A DNA stretch of 64,000 bases, taken from contig CM030932.1 of the NCBI GenBank assembly GCA_018136815.1, positions 6,238,407-6,302,406 of the forward strand. Reading direction: 5' to 3'. Made by a program: the position numbers and the translations under genes. Origin of the DNA: Isochrysis galbana (Eukaryota > Haptophyta > Isochrysidales > Isochrysidaceae). Positions 42,339 to 53,079 of the stretch are shown here, piece after piece (position 1 is the first letter of the stretch; each line of letters starts with the position of its first letter). The notes under the pieces were generated by a model. That model worked only from the letters and a program-made list of their open reading frames with translations. It made no database searches and was not told the DNA's origin.

Positions 42339-43012
42339 CTATCCTCGACTCTTTTCTCGCCTGGGCTTGTGCTGGCAGCAGTCTATGGCTTTTGCGGCGT
42401 CAAACATGAGAAACGAGTCGCCCAGAGGTAAGGTGGTCGTGAGATGAACGGCAGAGTCTGGACGAAGGTGCTCTGCCCTTGTCTCTTGTGCCACTGCAGG
42501 GGTTGTCGGCGTACCCATAGTTTTCCCCATGTCCACCAGCACTGCACCACTTGCAACATGCGTGCCGTAGGGCCCTATGTCCCAATGTGGCATGAGCCAT
42601 CTACCAATGGACGATCGAGAGCACGGACCGCGCTGTCGAGGAGCTCGCCTGCCAATCCTTCCAGCTGGGAGAATCTCAGAGCAGACTCTCGCGGCGCCGG
42701 ACCGGCCTCCACTTGCCGAAAGGCGGCGCGCAACAGCACGGGAGCATTGCTCCACCCATGATCTCTGGTTGTTGCTCGACTTTTCTGGAGCAGCCAACTC
42801 GTTCTTGTGGGCACATAACTGGCAAAACGCACCCTAACATACAGTCTAAGAGCACAAGAGCTACCGATTTCGCTACAGAAGCCATAGGGCTCCTCCATAG
42901 CTCTTGAGCCTAGCTTCGCGTGGATCCTGAGTGGCATCATGCGTGGACGGATATCGACATATTTTGGTGTGACATTGGGCCACTGCGTAGACATTCCCTG
43001 TGCATGGCTCAC
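42339..43012 (-). pseudogene. Decayed retroelement-like coding sequence
   Basis: Two minus-strand frames (43012-42575, then 42797-42339) seem to continue one another through a frameshift or stop near 42575-42590, with coherent composition. No domain is recognised. It lies on the same strand as the reverse transcriptase remnant at 44170-44470 and may belong to the same dead LINE. Confidence 0.3.
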
Positions 43013-43466
43013 ATAACCGTGACCTAGATTCCCTCACGGCCTCCTGCAGATGACAACATCATGAATGAGAGCCATGAATCTCTTCAGGGTATTCCATCAA
43101 GATCATGCCTCCGCCTGTGATCAAAAGCGATTCAGACTTCGACTTAGGCAGGGAATACGAGTACAGTCATTTATGAAGCAGGTAGGGTGGTAAATCCAGC
43201 ACTGGGAGTTTCGCATGGCCCTCTTGGGATAAGATTAGAAGTGCTGCGAAAGTTGAAAAGACCAACATCGAAGCTACGTTCCCTAGGCACACATGAGCCA
43301 TGTTTCGCGATTCCAGCTTTCTGGGTGGAGGCGGTTCAATGCTGATTGCTCCTTGCCATGTCTTGCCGCATTTCGCCATGCACACCAAGCCCTCACTTCA
43401 CCTCCCTCGTCCAGTGGTGATGCCTGAGCTAGTCTCAACGACTTCTCCAAGGGATCTATGCTTCTT

Positions 43467-43666
43467 CGCCATCTACTAGCTAGGACCCCATCTGTTTGCT
43501 ACACATAATTGCCTGGAAAGTGAGGCGCGAAACGACACGCGTATGCCCAAGGTGAACGCGGGCCATCGCCATCTACTAGCTAGGACCCCATCTGTTTGCT
43601 ACACATAATTGCCTGGAAAGTGAGGCACGAAACGACACGCGCATGCCCAAGGTGAACGTGGGCCAT
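43467..43666. repeat. 100-base tandem duplication
   Basis: GCCATCTACTAGCTAGGACC and about 80 following bases are duplicated head to tail; the copies differ at only about four positions (GAGGCGCG/GAGGCACG, CGCGTATG/CGCGCATG, AACGCGGG/AACGTGGG). A recent duplication. Confidence 0.9.
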
Positions 43667-44061
43667 GGCCCGCGTGAAGCCAAGGGACGGTGTTGCTCCA
43701 AACTTGATTCCGAGCTCGATTGCATGCTCAGGTTGCCTCTGAGTGGTGCCCGCTCTCCGCTCGCTTCTCAGTACCGCAAGGGGATCCCTCAGAACGCGGT
43801 GCTACCGGACATGGCAGGGCGCAAGGACGGCTGACGAGTGACACGTCCGCTTACTGGCCCACTGCAAGCTCACTCCACGGCATCATGACAGCGCTGCCAA
43901 ACGAGAGGCTCGGCTTGCACTGCAATCCTATTGGCTCACGGAAGTCGGGATTTAGTCCAACATGATGGGCGCTTTCGCAATCTAGAGGTCTCTCAGAAAG
44001 AAAAATTGCCGGCGCGATCGCGCGATGGCGACCCCTCTTACCGACGCTGACTTCCGCGATC

Positions 44062-44115
44062 CCATGGACGATCTAGACCTCAGCCCGCGATCCCATGGAC
44101 GACCCAGACCTCAGC
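44062..44115. repeat. Short imperfect tandem repeat
   Basis: GCGATCCCATGGACGA followed by TCTAGACCTCAGC or CCCAGACCTCAGC occurs twice. Confidence 0.7.
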
Positions 44116-44169
44116 GAATTCCGCCAAGTGACGACGGGAGCCCCCTGCTCCATCTTGGTTGAGGACGCG

Positions 44170-44470
44170 GGTTAACTTGACATGAGGATGAGAAAAAAAG
44201 TGGGGGGGGCAGGACTTCGCACCTGTTTGAGGTAGGCCATTGCACGGCACCCATGCGAGCAATTTGCCGAGGCTCTTGTAGTCGGACGCAAGGAGCTAGG
44301 TGTCGTCAGCAACTTGACTGATCTTGAGTTGGGCCCTTTTGATGATGATGCCGTCAATCAATGTCTCCGTCTTCGTTGATGGCGCTGGTCAAGGCTCTGC
44401 CGTCATTAGGGATCCTAGCGGGGAGAGGGGGCAAGCCTTGGGGTACCCTGCAAGCTATGTTTGACGGGAA
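44170..44470 (-). pseudogene. LINE reverse transcriptase remnant
   Basis: The minus-strand translation shows RVPQGLPPLPARI, then ALTSAINEDGDID. After a one-base frameshift it reads KISQVADDT, a stop, and LLASDYKSLGKLL. The order PQG, then an ALTxAI helix, then an (F/Y)ADD-like VADD box is the palm domain of LINE reverse transcriptases. The frameshift and stop mean it is dead. Confidence 0.6.
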
Positions 44471-44504
44471 CCTTCTTCTATTGGTTTTAATGTATCTGGT
44501 AGCA

Positions 44505-44560
44505 ACTTAATTTATACTTGGTTCACTCATGGGGGTAGCCGAGCTTGGGACGGCCTCAGG
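44505..44560 (+). repeat. Hairpin-chain family i 5' stub
   Basis: AACTTAATTTATACTTGGTT followed by CACTCATGGGGGTAGCCGAG, a decayed version of the family i start. Confidence 0.5.
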
Positions 44561-44937
44561 CTGAGAGTTGTAGCCGAGAGCTCCTGGTTGTCCATTGTCA
44601 CGGACAAGCATGGCGACGGAAGAAGAAGGAGGGGGAGTGAGGGAGAGGAGGCTTGCGGTGCGCGAAGCACTGAGAGGGCTCACTACGAGCAGGTCCTCAT
44701 CTCCGTCTTCCGGCTCCGAGGTCACGTTCCGTCGAATATGAATGTGGAACAAACTCAAGTTGTGGACCCACTACCCACTCTCGAAGCTCCGCCGCATTGC
44801 ACGCCGAATTGGTTCGTTTGTCCTTACTTGTTTCATTGATTTGTTTGTGCGATGTTGCGTTAGTTTTCGGAGTTTTCTTGTTGGTGAGTGAGTGATGTGG
44901 GGTGGTGACTCGTGGGCCGTCGTCGCGATGTAGCGCG

Positions 44938-45142
44938 CCCTTTCCCCCCCATCTCTCAATACTTCTCTACACAAGACAACGAATACTTGACCATCCTAGG
45001 CGTCCCGCTAGGTGCACCGGAGGCTCTTAGACCCTTTTGGACAAAGCTGGCGGACAAGATAGATGATAAAGTGTCCAAGCTAGCGCCGGCCACTAACTAT
45101 GACCACATTTGGAAGAGCGACCGGGGTAAACTTTATAAATAA
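44938..45142 (+). pseudogene. LINE reverse transcriptase thumb-region fragment
   Basis: Encodes YLTILGVPLGAPEALRPFW, then KLADKIDDKVSKL. The LGVPLG box followed by a W and an amphipathic helix is found just after the catalytic palm in LINE proteins. Opposite orientation to the 44170-44470 remnant. Confidence 0.5.
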
Positions 45143-45148
45143 TATATG

Positions 45149-45360
45149 GAAAGACCAAAAGCGTTCAATTACCCCCATCCCTACTAACACCTTTCATTGT
45201 CACCTGGAGCGGTTACTTGACTCAACTTGACACTTCACATGTTGAAACCCACACGTGGTCTGACTCCATTCACTCGATTTGGGGCAGGGGTCGATATCTC
45301 GTTGAAATTCACGATCCACGTCTCACACCAAAGAGAACTGATGAGTGTATGTCAACCCGG
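45149..45360 (+). repeat. Repeat M, copy 1 (inverted copy at 60708-60920)
   Basis: AAGACCAAAAGCGTTCAAT, TACTAACACCTTTC, GTCTGACTCCATTCACTCGA and GTTGAAATTCACGATCCACG occur in the reverse order and strand at 60708-60920. It follows the LINE fragment directly, so it may be LINE 3' sequence of another subfamily. Confidence 0.7.
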
Positions 45361-45631
45361 ATGGATCGTCGAAAACGGCCACGCAGCGCGCCCGGCATCG
45401 GTTCGAAGTTGGGGGCTTTTTAAGCTTTTGCGATTTTAGATTTTAGCGTCTTTTGTCAGTTTTTGATTACGTTTTGTTGTGGGGGGCCAAGGGCCAAGGG
45501 GGGGGCGGGTCCTAATGGGCCCCGGATATGTGCTAGTTGGGTGTATTGGGAACTTTCTCCCGAAAAAAATCCTTACTTAAATTTCCTCAATTCTGAGATG
45601 GTCATTTTTCACCCCTTATAAAAAACACTGT

Positions 45632-46387
45632 GGAACTAAGTTTATACTTAGACGCGATGGAGCGCGCCGCCGCGACTCCCCTCTCCTTCGGGCCCCCCGC
45701 CGAGGGCGCCCCACCAGTGCCCATGGAGCAGCCGCTGTCGAAGCGGCCGCGTCCGCCCACCGAGGCCGAACAGGTGCGTGCGACTCCGGTCGCGCCACAC
45801 GGCCCGTGGCCCCGGCCACACCACCCATGGCAGCCATGCTGGCCTCCCCCATGGGGGGCAGCAGGCTGCTGGCAACACCCCACCAATGCCAGGCCCAAGC
45901 AGCCACCCTTCCATTGGGCATGCCTTATGGCAGAGGCCCCTCTCGCCCTGGCAAGGGCCGCGCTGCTCCGGCAGCGCGGCCCGAGGCCGGGTGGCCCCTA
46001 TGGGCACCACATCCACTTCATCACAACGTACAAACCCTCCAGAGAAACCCCCCCATACACAGCACACAGCACACCGCACGCATGGAGCACGAGCACACAA
46101 CCCACAACCCCCCTGAGGAGGACCGGAGCAAAGCGACACCACCCACAGCCCTCACCCGCACGACACTGAGCACGTACGCCCCCCACCACACTGCACAGGA
46201 TCAAGACTCTGAAGACGACAACAACATGGCAGACTCAGACTCCGCCTTCGAACTCTCATTCCACCAAGCCGGAGACATCATAATCCAAGACACGACGGTG
46301 TACGCCGCCATCGTCGAACTTCTTCTAGAACTCGAGGGAGTCGACACTCGACGTGCAAGGAGCGCACTGGGTGAGTCCACCCGATAG
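45632..46387 (+). CDS. Doubtful Pro-rich and acidic frames, possible two-exon gene
   Basis: 45632-45652 is a family i start (AACTAAGTTTATACTTAG). Immediately after it ATG at 45657 opens a Pro/Arg frame with a GT donor at about 45771. A separate frame from about 46190 to 46387 (DSAFELSFHQAGDIIIQDTT, EGVDTRRARSAL) has better coding character. Joining them is speculative. No family recognised. Confidence 0.25.
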   Translation, partial: GTKFILRRDGARRRDSPLLRAPRRGRPTSAHGAAAVEAAASAHRGRTGACDSGRATRPVAPATPPMAAMLASPMGGSRLLATPHQCQAQAATLPLGMPYGRGPSRPGKGRAAPAARPEAGWPLWAPHPLHHNVQTLQRNPPIHSTQHTARMEHEHTTHNPPEEDRSKATPPTALTRTTLSTYAPHHTAQDQDSEDDNNMADSDSAFELSFHQAGDIIIQDTTVYAAIVELLLELEGVDTRRARSALGESTR

Positions 46388-47060
46388 CTTGTAGGTCGAC
46401 GTCTTTCCATCGCACGTCTTCTGAGCTGATCATCGACGGGCCATTGATGGTACCGCGGCCAGAAGTTCCCTCCGAAATTGCTCATTAGGTATTAGGTGCT
46501 CTTTAGGGGTAAAATTGCTCGTTAGTTGCTCGATGTTGCTCAATGTTGCCTGTAGCCCCTGAAGTTGCTCGTGAGTTGCTCGCACGCTCAAACACCCCAA
46601 AGTTGCTCGGAAAGTTGCCGGCAACTCTTGTCAGGCCCTACACTTCATCACCCTCGTGTTGCGACTGGCGCTCCTTTAATTGCTCCTTTACGGCGGCCTC
46701 TGGCCGCCGGCCGCGCACGCGCGCGCCTCTGTGTTTCCTCTGTGTTGCGCCACACGAGGTTTGAAACACGGCGAAACACGGCCTTTTTTGGCTTTTGTAG
46801 AAACACGGTGTTCCTGTGTTTCACATGTAGCATGTAGATGTAGGATCCTTGGACACCCAGTAGCGGTAGGGGAGGTGGGAAACAGTGGTTAAAAAGAGTG
46901 AGTGACCGGGCTACAAAAGGCATCGAATATGCGCTAGATAGGTGTTTTCCGGAGTTTCTACCGCTTTACCTTGGTGTGTTTCCTCAATCCTGACTTTTTC
47001 ATTTTTATACCCATAGAAGTTAAGATCGTGTTTGACCGCCCTACTACTACTACTACTACT
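46388..47060. other. Intergenic with TTGCTC repeats, repeat D and TAC repeat
   Basis: GTTGCTCG/ATTGCTC units repeat about ten times between 46475 and 46615. GAAACACGG units lie near 46766-46810. 46848-46918 is repeat D (CTTGGACACCCAG ... GAGTGACCGGGCTA). A TAC trinucleotide run lies at 47041-47061. Confidence 0.55.
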
Positions 47061-47075
47061 AGACTCTCCTCTGGA

Positions 47076-47093
47076 GGAGTACTTTAGTGAGTA
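47076..47093 (+). promoter_or_regulatory. Candidate core promoter motif GGAGTACTTTAGTGAGTA
   Basis: 26 bases before the first Met of the next gene, the same spacing as at 3105-3121/3147. Confidence 0.45.
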
Positions 47094-47118
47094 AAGCCCG
47101 AAAGGGCAAGGGGGTGCC

Positions 47119-50100
47119 GTGCTGACACTTCGCGGAAGCGTGCTGACTCATTCCCCTCGCCTGCTGCGCTGCCTCGCGCACGCGGCCCATCTCCATCCCT
47201 CTCTGCAACCCGCCCTCTCCCTCTCCCTCTCCCCCTTCTCGGAGCTCAGGCCGTATCAGATGTTGACCTCGTTCTGCCCACCATTTCGGCGGCCGCGCGC
47301 TTCGTTCCGTTCGCATGAGCTTCACTCGCGCCGGTGGGAGGCCCATCCAGAACGGCTGCGACGCGCTTTCAGCCGGCTGCCTGAGGACGTGCGGGAAAAG
47401 CTGCTCCAGCCAGCACACTTTGAACACCTAGTGGCCGGCGGCGTCCTGCGCGCCGCCCTCTTGGCACAGGGCTTGGCGCCGGCTGAGGCCGATCGCCTCA
47501 TCGTCCGCCGCGTTCGACCGCAGTTTGTTGGTGTGGTACTCGCCTTCCTGGCTGATGTCCTCAGCTCCGATGAGCGCACACAGCCCGTGCTACCGCGGGA
47601 GCTCGTCTATCACGAGGTGGTGTTGCCTCTCCCGCCAAGTATGGACCCTCGCGCGCAGGTCGAGCCCGACAGCGCGCAGCTTATGCCAGTGGCAAAGGCG
47701 GCCAAGTTGCCGCGCGATCGGCAGCCACGCGAGGCGCGTGACGCCAGACGGAATAACCGTGTTGTGCGCCACTGCCATTCTTGTGGAGTATACAAACAGT
47801 CAGTGGAATTCTATGCATGTTGCCTGCATGATGAACAGCGCGTATGCCGCACATGCATGCTGGCTCGACCTGCTGAGCCGTTTGGGGAGCACTTGGCTGA
47901 GGAGTATCGGACGGGGCGAGTTCTCACACTGGCTTGTGCCTCGCTGACCATGCTTGCCGAGGACATACTCTGCATAGAGAGGAACATCAACCGGCCCGCG
48001 GGCGTCAACGGGGCACCAATCAATGCTACAGGAGATGAGGGGAAAGTCATCGGCGACGCTCCTGGATGCACGAATGAGAAATCTGCTGCAGCGCCCGTTC
48101 CTTCCACTACATCACCTGCTCCCTCGACTTGGGGGAAGTCCGACAAGATTCGTGTTGCCGGAGCATCTGCTGGCGTGGCGGAGGCACCGCCATTCGTTGC
48201 AGTGACGGCGGCTACTGCGGCAACTGCAGCGGCCACCACTGCCAAAACTGCCACAGTACTCGTCCGGGTTGCTGCCTTCTTTGGGCGATTCGGCTGGAGG
48301 TAAGGTCTTCAAAACCTGTTGCGGCAAAGTCTATGCTGCTCCTCTTCGGTCGCAGCCCACTTTCTCATCCTTTTGAGAATCCATAAGCCTCGCTATTCAC
48401 AGCTTCCGACACGTGCATCACCACGGAATCCTTGAATGTACACAGGTCCGCGTCTATCGCAGTTGCCGGCGTGGCGTTCCTACTCACCAAGTATCAAGTG
48501 ACGGTTGGTGCTACGGCATCCGTTGCTAGTGCGCTATTACTGCGGTGGGCCGTCGTTTTTGGAGCTGGCGGTAAGTTTTGGGCTTCCTGCACCCGCTTTG
48601 TTAGATGGTGTGAGGGTCCATTTGACGCACATATCGCATACATGGTCGCCTCTTTGGTGTTCTTGGGCCATACAACATGAAATCTGTTTGCTCATCGCGA
48701 GCCATGAAACCTCTTGGTACGTTGTCCTCACCACGCTTCCGTATCGTCCTCGTTCTATCGGCACAGGTACTCTTTTCATGCTGGTCTGGCTGAATCTCAC
48801 AATCATTTTGCCGTTCGGAGTTGTGCAGTTGCATCGTCTCTTTCCAGCTACCTTTGAACGGGTCGCCGGGGACCCCAATCGGTGGATCTTTGAGGTTCCA
48901 GATACTTTCGGAGGCAGTCGACTTGCGGGCACCAGGGATGCCATTGGCCGCCGGGCACGGCGCGCCGCCAAGCGTTCGGCCGCCGCCGCCGCCGCTGCCG
49001 CCGCTGCTGTGGCGGCCGAGTGGAGCGCCGAAGAAGAGGCCGATGAGCGAGAAGCTGAGTTTCGGGAGCGGGCAGCGAGGGCGCGTCAGCGCCCGGGAGG
49101 AGGAAATGATGCTACCGTAAATGCTCAGCCAGGGGCAGGAATTGAAGACGACGCACTCTCCTTCTTCGAGCTTACGGCCAACACGCGGGCGGCCCTAGGC
49201 CTGATTGCTGCAGCATTTTTGCCCATTGCTACTCATTTTGGGGCGCGCACGACTCTCGTGGTGGCTGCATGGGTCATGGCGGCAGTACTTGTGCCTATCG
49301 GGGTAGCACGGTTGCATGCGCGACTTCCAATGCTGTTTGGAATGGTCGCAGGGGACCCGCAGCGATGGGTATTCGAGTCTTCTGCCAAGTCCATGGAGAA
49401 GACCCTTGTCGAGACGAGAGAGGCCATCGGCAGGTGAGACCTCAATCCTGGCGCACGTTCCTTGATATTCGTGGACCCCCCCCCCCTCTTGTGCTCTTGG
49501 TCTCAAGTGCTCTCATTGTGAAAGCTGCGTTGACGCCGGCCCCATTCCATGTCGTTTGCCCCTAGGCGAGCACGGCGGGCAGCAAAAAGATCGGCTGCTG
49601 CGGCCTCGGCTGCTGCGGCTGCCGCGGCTGCTGAGTGGAGCGCCGATGACGATGAACGGGAATGGGGCGACTACGATTCTGGCGATGAGCCACCTATCAT
49701 ACCATGGTGGGAACGAGGTCATTCCAACGGCTTGACTCATAGACATCACGCCACAGCCCATGGTGGAACTGCGCAGTCGGCGCCGGCTGCCGCTGCACCG
49801 CCACCTGAGCACTCACCACCTAAATGCCCTCGTACGGCAACCTCAAACGGCGAGGAAGAAGAGGGCTGGCAGGTCTGCGGCTCTTCATTTGTGCCTTCAA
49901 GCAAGGCCCCAACCAATGCGACGGCGTCCAATCAAACTGCCGAGCAGCAACACCACAAACCTCCACCCTCCATCGGCGAGTTGACCGATGGCCGAACGGA
50001 GGATGAGCAGCTCATGTGGGCAATGCGCGAATCGGTGCAAGGCATGCCCGACGATGTTCAGGCCCCCGAGAGCGCGACGTTGTCTCCGTGCGATTTGAAT

Positions 50101-50574
50101 CTTCGTCCTCCCGATGCCTCAAACTCCGTGGCAAGGGTTCAAATGGCGAGAAGAGGTTCTGACGAGCCTGCTTGCTCTGAATCTTGCACCCCACAAAATC
50201 TTTCTAGCAATACCGTTGTGGTGCTTGAGCAACAGGTTCAACAATTGTTAGGCGTTGTCGCTCGCTTAGAGGAAAAGCTCGACCAGCTTGGAGAAAAGAA
50301 GCTAGCAGCGGGGCCCTCACCCGACTTGGTAGCTGGTAAAAATCTCCCGCCCTCCCACGCGCCCAGTGTCGCTGCAGGCGACTCATGCTCAGAGAAACCT
50401 TGTGCACTCACCGCGGATACCGCTATGGTTGATGGCCGTCCGATCGATTCCTCTTCTACTTTTGACATGGAGACCGATGAGTCTAGATCTATCTCTTCTG
50501 ATCATGCCCCACACCGCGATTTCACGTGCGCCACCGCAACGGATTCGGGAGAAGAGAGCGAGAGCATGGCGTGA
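47119..50574 (+). CDS. Four-exon membrane protein with zinc-finger and internal duplication
   Basis: Exons 47119-48299, 48446-48570, 48767-49433 and 49566-50574; phases 2, 1 and 2 join exactly to 993 residues. No family recognised. The N-terminus is Arg/Leu-rich (possible organelle targeting). Near residues 217-245 there is a Cys cluster, CHSCGVYKQSVEFYACC, then CRTC, likely zinc-binding. Exon 2 and the start of exon 3 encode two to three membrane helices. A block of about 90 residues is duplicated: copy 1 (about 437-527) and copy 2 (about 599-689) both run membrane helix, VAGDPxRW(I/V)FE, then AIGRRARRAAKRSAAAA and EWSA. The C-terminus (about 300 residues) is low complexity with one coiled coil (VLEQQVQQLLGVVARLEEKL). 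The duplication may form two equivalent membrane hairpins. Function unknown. Confidence 0.75.
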
Positions 50575-50896
50575 TGGTGATCGTGAGACGCGAATGCGGC
50601 AGCGCCACATGACAAGCAGCACTTGAAATCTGCAATCGGCCAACATGACCTTTGTGACGATATACTTGGGGATACCGATATTGTATGTGAACAATCGAAT
50701 CGAAGTTGTCGGACCAGGCGTCCCTGCTTATGCTATTGTTGCTTCTGCCTCATGATCCCACTTATTTTTACACACACCAATGGGAGAACACTCCTTTGGG
50801 GCATCCTCTTCTCCCGATTCGAGCAAATGAAAATGTTGGAAACATTGCTGGATAAGAACAAAGTCCGAAGATCACAGCTACTACTTGTAACTCCGG
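50575..50896. other. Downstream intergenic, nothing identified
   Basis: No feature found between the membrane-protein gene and the next repeat. Confidence 0.35.
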
Positions 50897-51025
50897 GTCA
50901 ACCTACTTTTATGAGTGGGGGTCTCATGGGGGCCGTCCCCCTCACTCCATCGTGGATACCCTCCTGGTTGGGCTCGCACAACCAACCTCAGCCCCTGCCT
51001 CCTGGCAGGGTTGGGCACTCAACAA
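50897..51025 (+). repeat. Hairpin-chain family iii, 5' fragment
   Basis: CAACCTACTTTTATGAGTGG, a GGGGGCC/GTCCCC stem and AACCTCAGCCCCTGCC-TCCT-GGCAGG match 24636-24745. Confidence 0.65.
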
Positions 51026-52185
51026 CTTGACCCAGACCCCTAGTGGGCGCGGGTCGCGACTCGCACTCCGCCCGCACGACGGCGATGGGCCTGCCCTCGA
51101 GCTGACTTCCCTCCGCATCTTTGTTCGCTAGGCAAACAGAGGCCTCTGGGGGTAGAGCAGGTGCAGGTGGGGGAGACTGGGCGCCAGACTGGGCGGGAAA
51201 AAACTTCAGGTGGGTCGGGAGGCCCCAATTTTTTTATCATGGGACGGGGGGAAGATTTCCCCTCCTCCTCTCTCCCCGCGCGAAGCCGAACCGGCAGAGC
51301 GATGGCGACTTGGGGTTGGCAGAAATATCAAATATCCACAAAATCGGACCCAAATATCCAGCAAAAATATCCGCAAAATATCCGCCAAGTTACCCGCCAA
51401 ATATCCAGGAAAAGATCCTGCTCTGCACTATAAATAGCACTACACCCCAACGCCGTTGCGCCACGCTCACGCTTGGGTGCTTGGGTGCGGCGGTTATTTA
51501 TAAGTTATTTTCGAGCTCTAGCCTCCATCCCCATCCTTCATCCTCCATATCCATACCCATACATCTACATTTGACACTTGCACATAACTGATGATTGATT
51601 GACCCCCTGCGTAAAGCGCATCGTCGCTCTCCTTTCGGCTCTCTCTTCCTTGTTTTTTCATTCTCCGTGCTTCCCCGTTCAAGTGGGGAAAGGTATGTGA
51701 ATGTGAGGGAGAGTTGGGTCAATGTTGTGAGTGAGAGCGTGACGTTTGTGTGTGGTTCTCTTATTGGTTATTGGACAGGAGGGGTCGTAGTCGGTCTCTC
51801 ACGTCGTCGTTCGTGTCCATCGTTCTCGTTCTCGTTCTCATCTCCGTCCTTGCTCACGTACCTCGTTCGTAACACTCACGTTACCCCACCAGCCTCTCAC
51901 CCTCGCTCGCTCACTCTCGCTTTCGCTCTCGTCTCTCGTCATCGCTATGTCCGCTCCGTCTCACCCAAGCCCGTGCCCCCGCCTCCCGCCTCCTCCCGAG
52001 GCGGGAGAGCCCGTCTTTCCCTTGACCCCAGCCTCCGCCGTGCCTCTCGCCGCCTCCCTTCTGTCTCCTCAATTCCCATCCGAAGTAGTGGTATCCTCGG
52101 ATCCGTCAACGTCAAGCCTGCTTCTGGATTGGCCTTAAACACTAACAGTAAACAGGTGCTCTACTCCTAGCCTTGTGGCCAGAGA
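51026..52185. other. Intergenic with AAATATCC repeats; weak frame
   Basis: AAATATCCAGCAAAAATATCC-type units lie at 51327-51412. Pyrimidine-rich sequence follows. An open frame at 51595-52170 is Ser/Arg/Pro-rich with no family and is not called. Confidence 0.4.
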
Positions 52186-52320
52186 CAGGAGCTCCGCGCT
52201 GGGAATTACGTTGCCTTTGTTGTCCGAATCGTACATACAAGGGGCGGAAAACGCCTAGGTCGATTCTTTTCTTTGGTTGCCGCCCCATGCCGGCTTGGGC
52301 TGCGCTACGCCATGGAGAGC
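52186..52320 (-). pseudogene. LINE protein C-terminal fragment
   Basis: The minus frame encodes QAGMGRQPKKRID and then a PLYVRF block, matching QAGMGRQPKKRID and PLFTLC in the LINE protein at 7832-8959. Confidence 0.7.
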
Positions 52321-52439
52321 AAGCCGAGAGAATGATTGGGCAAAGCGCGTGAGGAGCGACGCGGCAGCCGCCGCGAGCAAGGATCGGAGAAGCGTCGGCG
52401 CTCCGCACGCTCTTAGCCTTAGTGCCCAGCGGGTTCGCT

Positions 52440-52795
52440 TTCGTGACGGGTGAGGCTGGGGCATGGCCCTGGGGGCCCCTCCTGCCTCTCCCTCGCTGGC
52501 GCTCCGCGGCCCTGCAGGTCAACTGGAGCTGGCTGGGGGGGGTCCTGATCAGGGGGGGCCCAGGGGGAGGAGGGGCTTGTCAGAGGGATGGGCTGGTCAC
52601 GACAGGCTAGGGCGGGCGAATCAGGCGTGCCTGTGGGGAGGGGGAGGGGTCAGCATGGCAGTGTGGTCCTGGCAAGCCATCAGCCATCAGGCGTGCCAGG
52701 AGAGTGGGTGGTTCCTCCCCCATGGCGGGGGAGGAGTGGAGAGAGGGGGAGGCTCGTGACCCCCCATGGGTGAACCAAGCATAAACTTAGTTGAC
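52440..52795 (-). mobile_element. Hairpin-chain element, family i start with family ii-like body, truncated
   Basis: On minus it starts AACTAAGTTTATGCTTGGTT (52794), has the CTCCTGGCA/TGCCAGGAC stem, CCTGATCAGG near 52545 and CCAGCCAGCTCCAGTTGACC, and stops at about 52440 beside the LINE fragment. Confidence 0.65.
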
Positions 52796-52892
52796 TAAAA
52801 CCTGAAATGAGGGGTGGCGAGTCAACTGGACCTCAAATGAGGGGCGTCGAGTCGCCGGTCCACCCTCCAAAGTGTGGGTGCTTCTATAGTTT

Positions 52893-53063
52893 AAAAATTC
52901 TTGAAGATGCCCGCTATGCTACTATCTGTTCTCTCCACTCCCGGATCCTCGCTCGACATCGCCCTCGCACCTCGCACCCCCTTCTCTCCCCTTCCCCTTC
53001 CCGCTCGCCCCCCCCTCGTTCCTTTTTGTTTGGTTTCGGGGGGTCGGCCCACGTACACTACTT
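52893..53063 (-). mobile_element. Diverged LINE 3' end
   Basis: Weakly follows the LINE 3' region order: A-rich start, pyrimidine block, TCGTTCCTTTTTGTTTGG, GGGGTCGGCCC. Confidence 0.4.
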
Positions 53064-53079
53064 TGGGCCTAGCGTTGGA

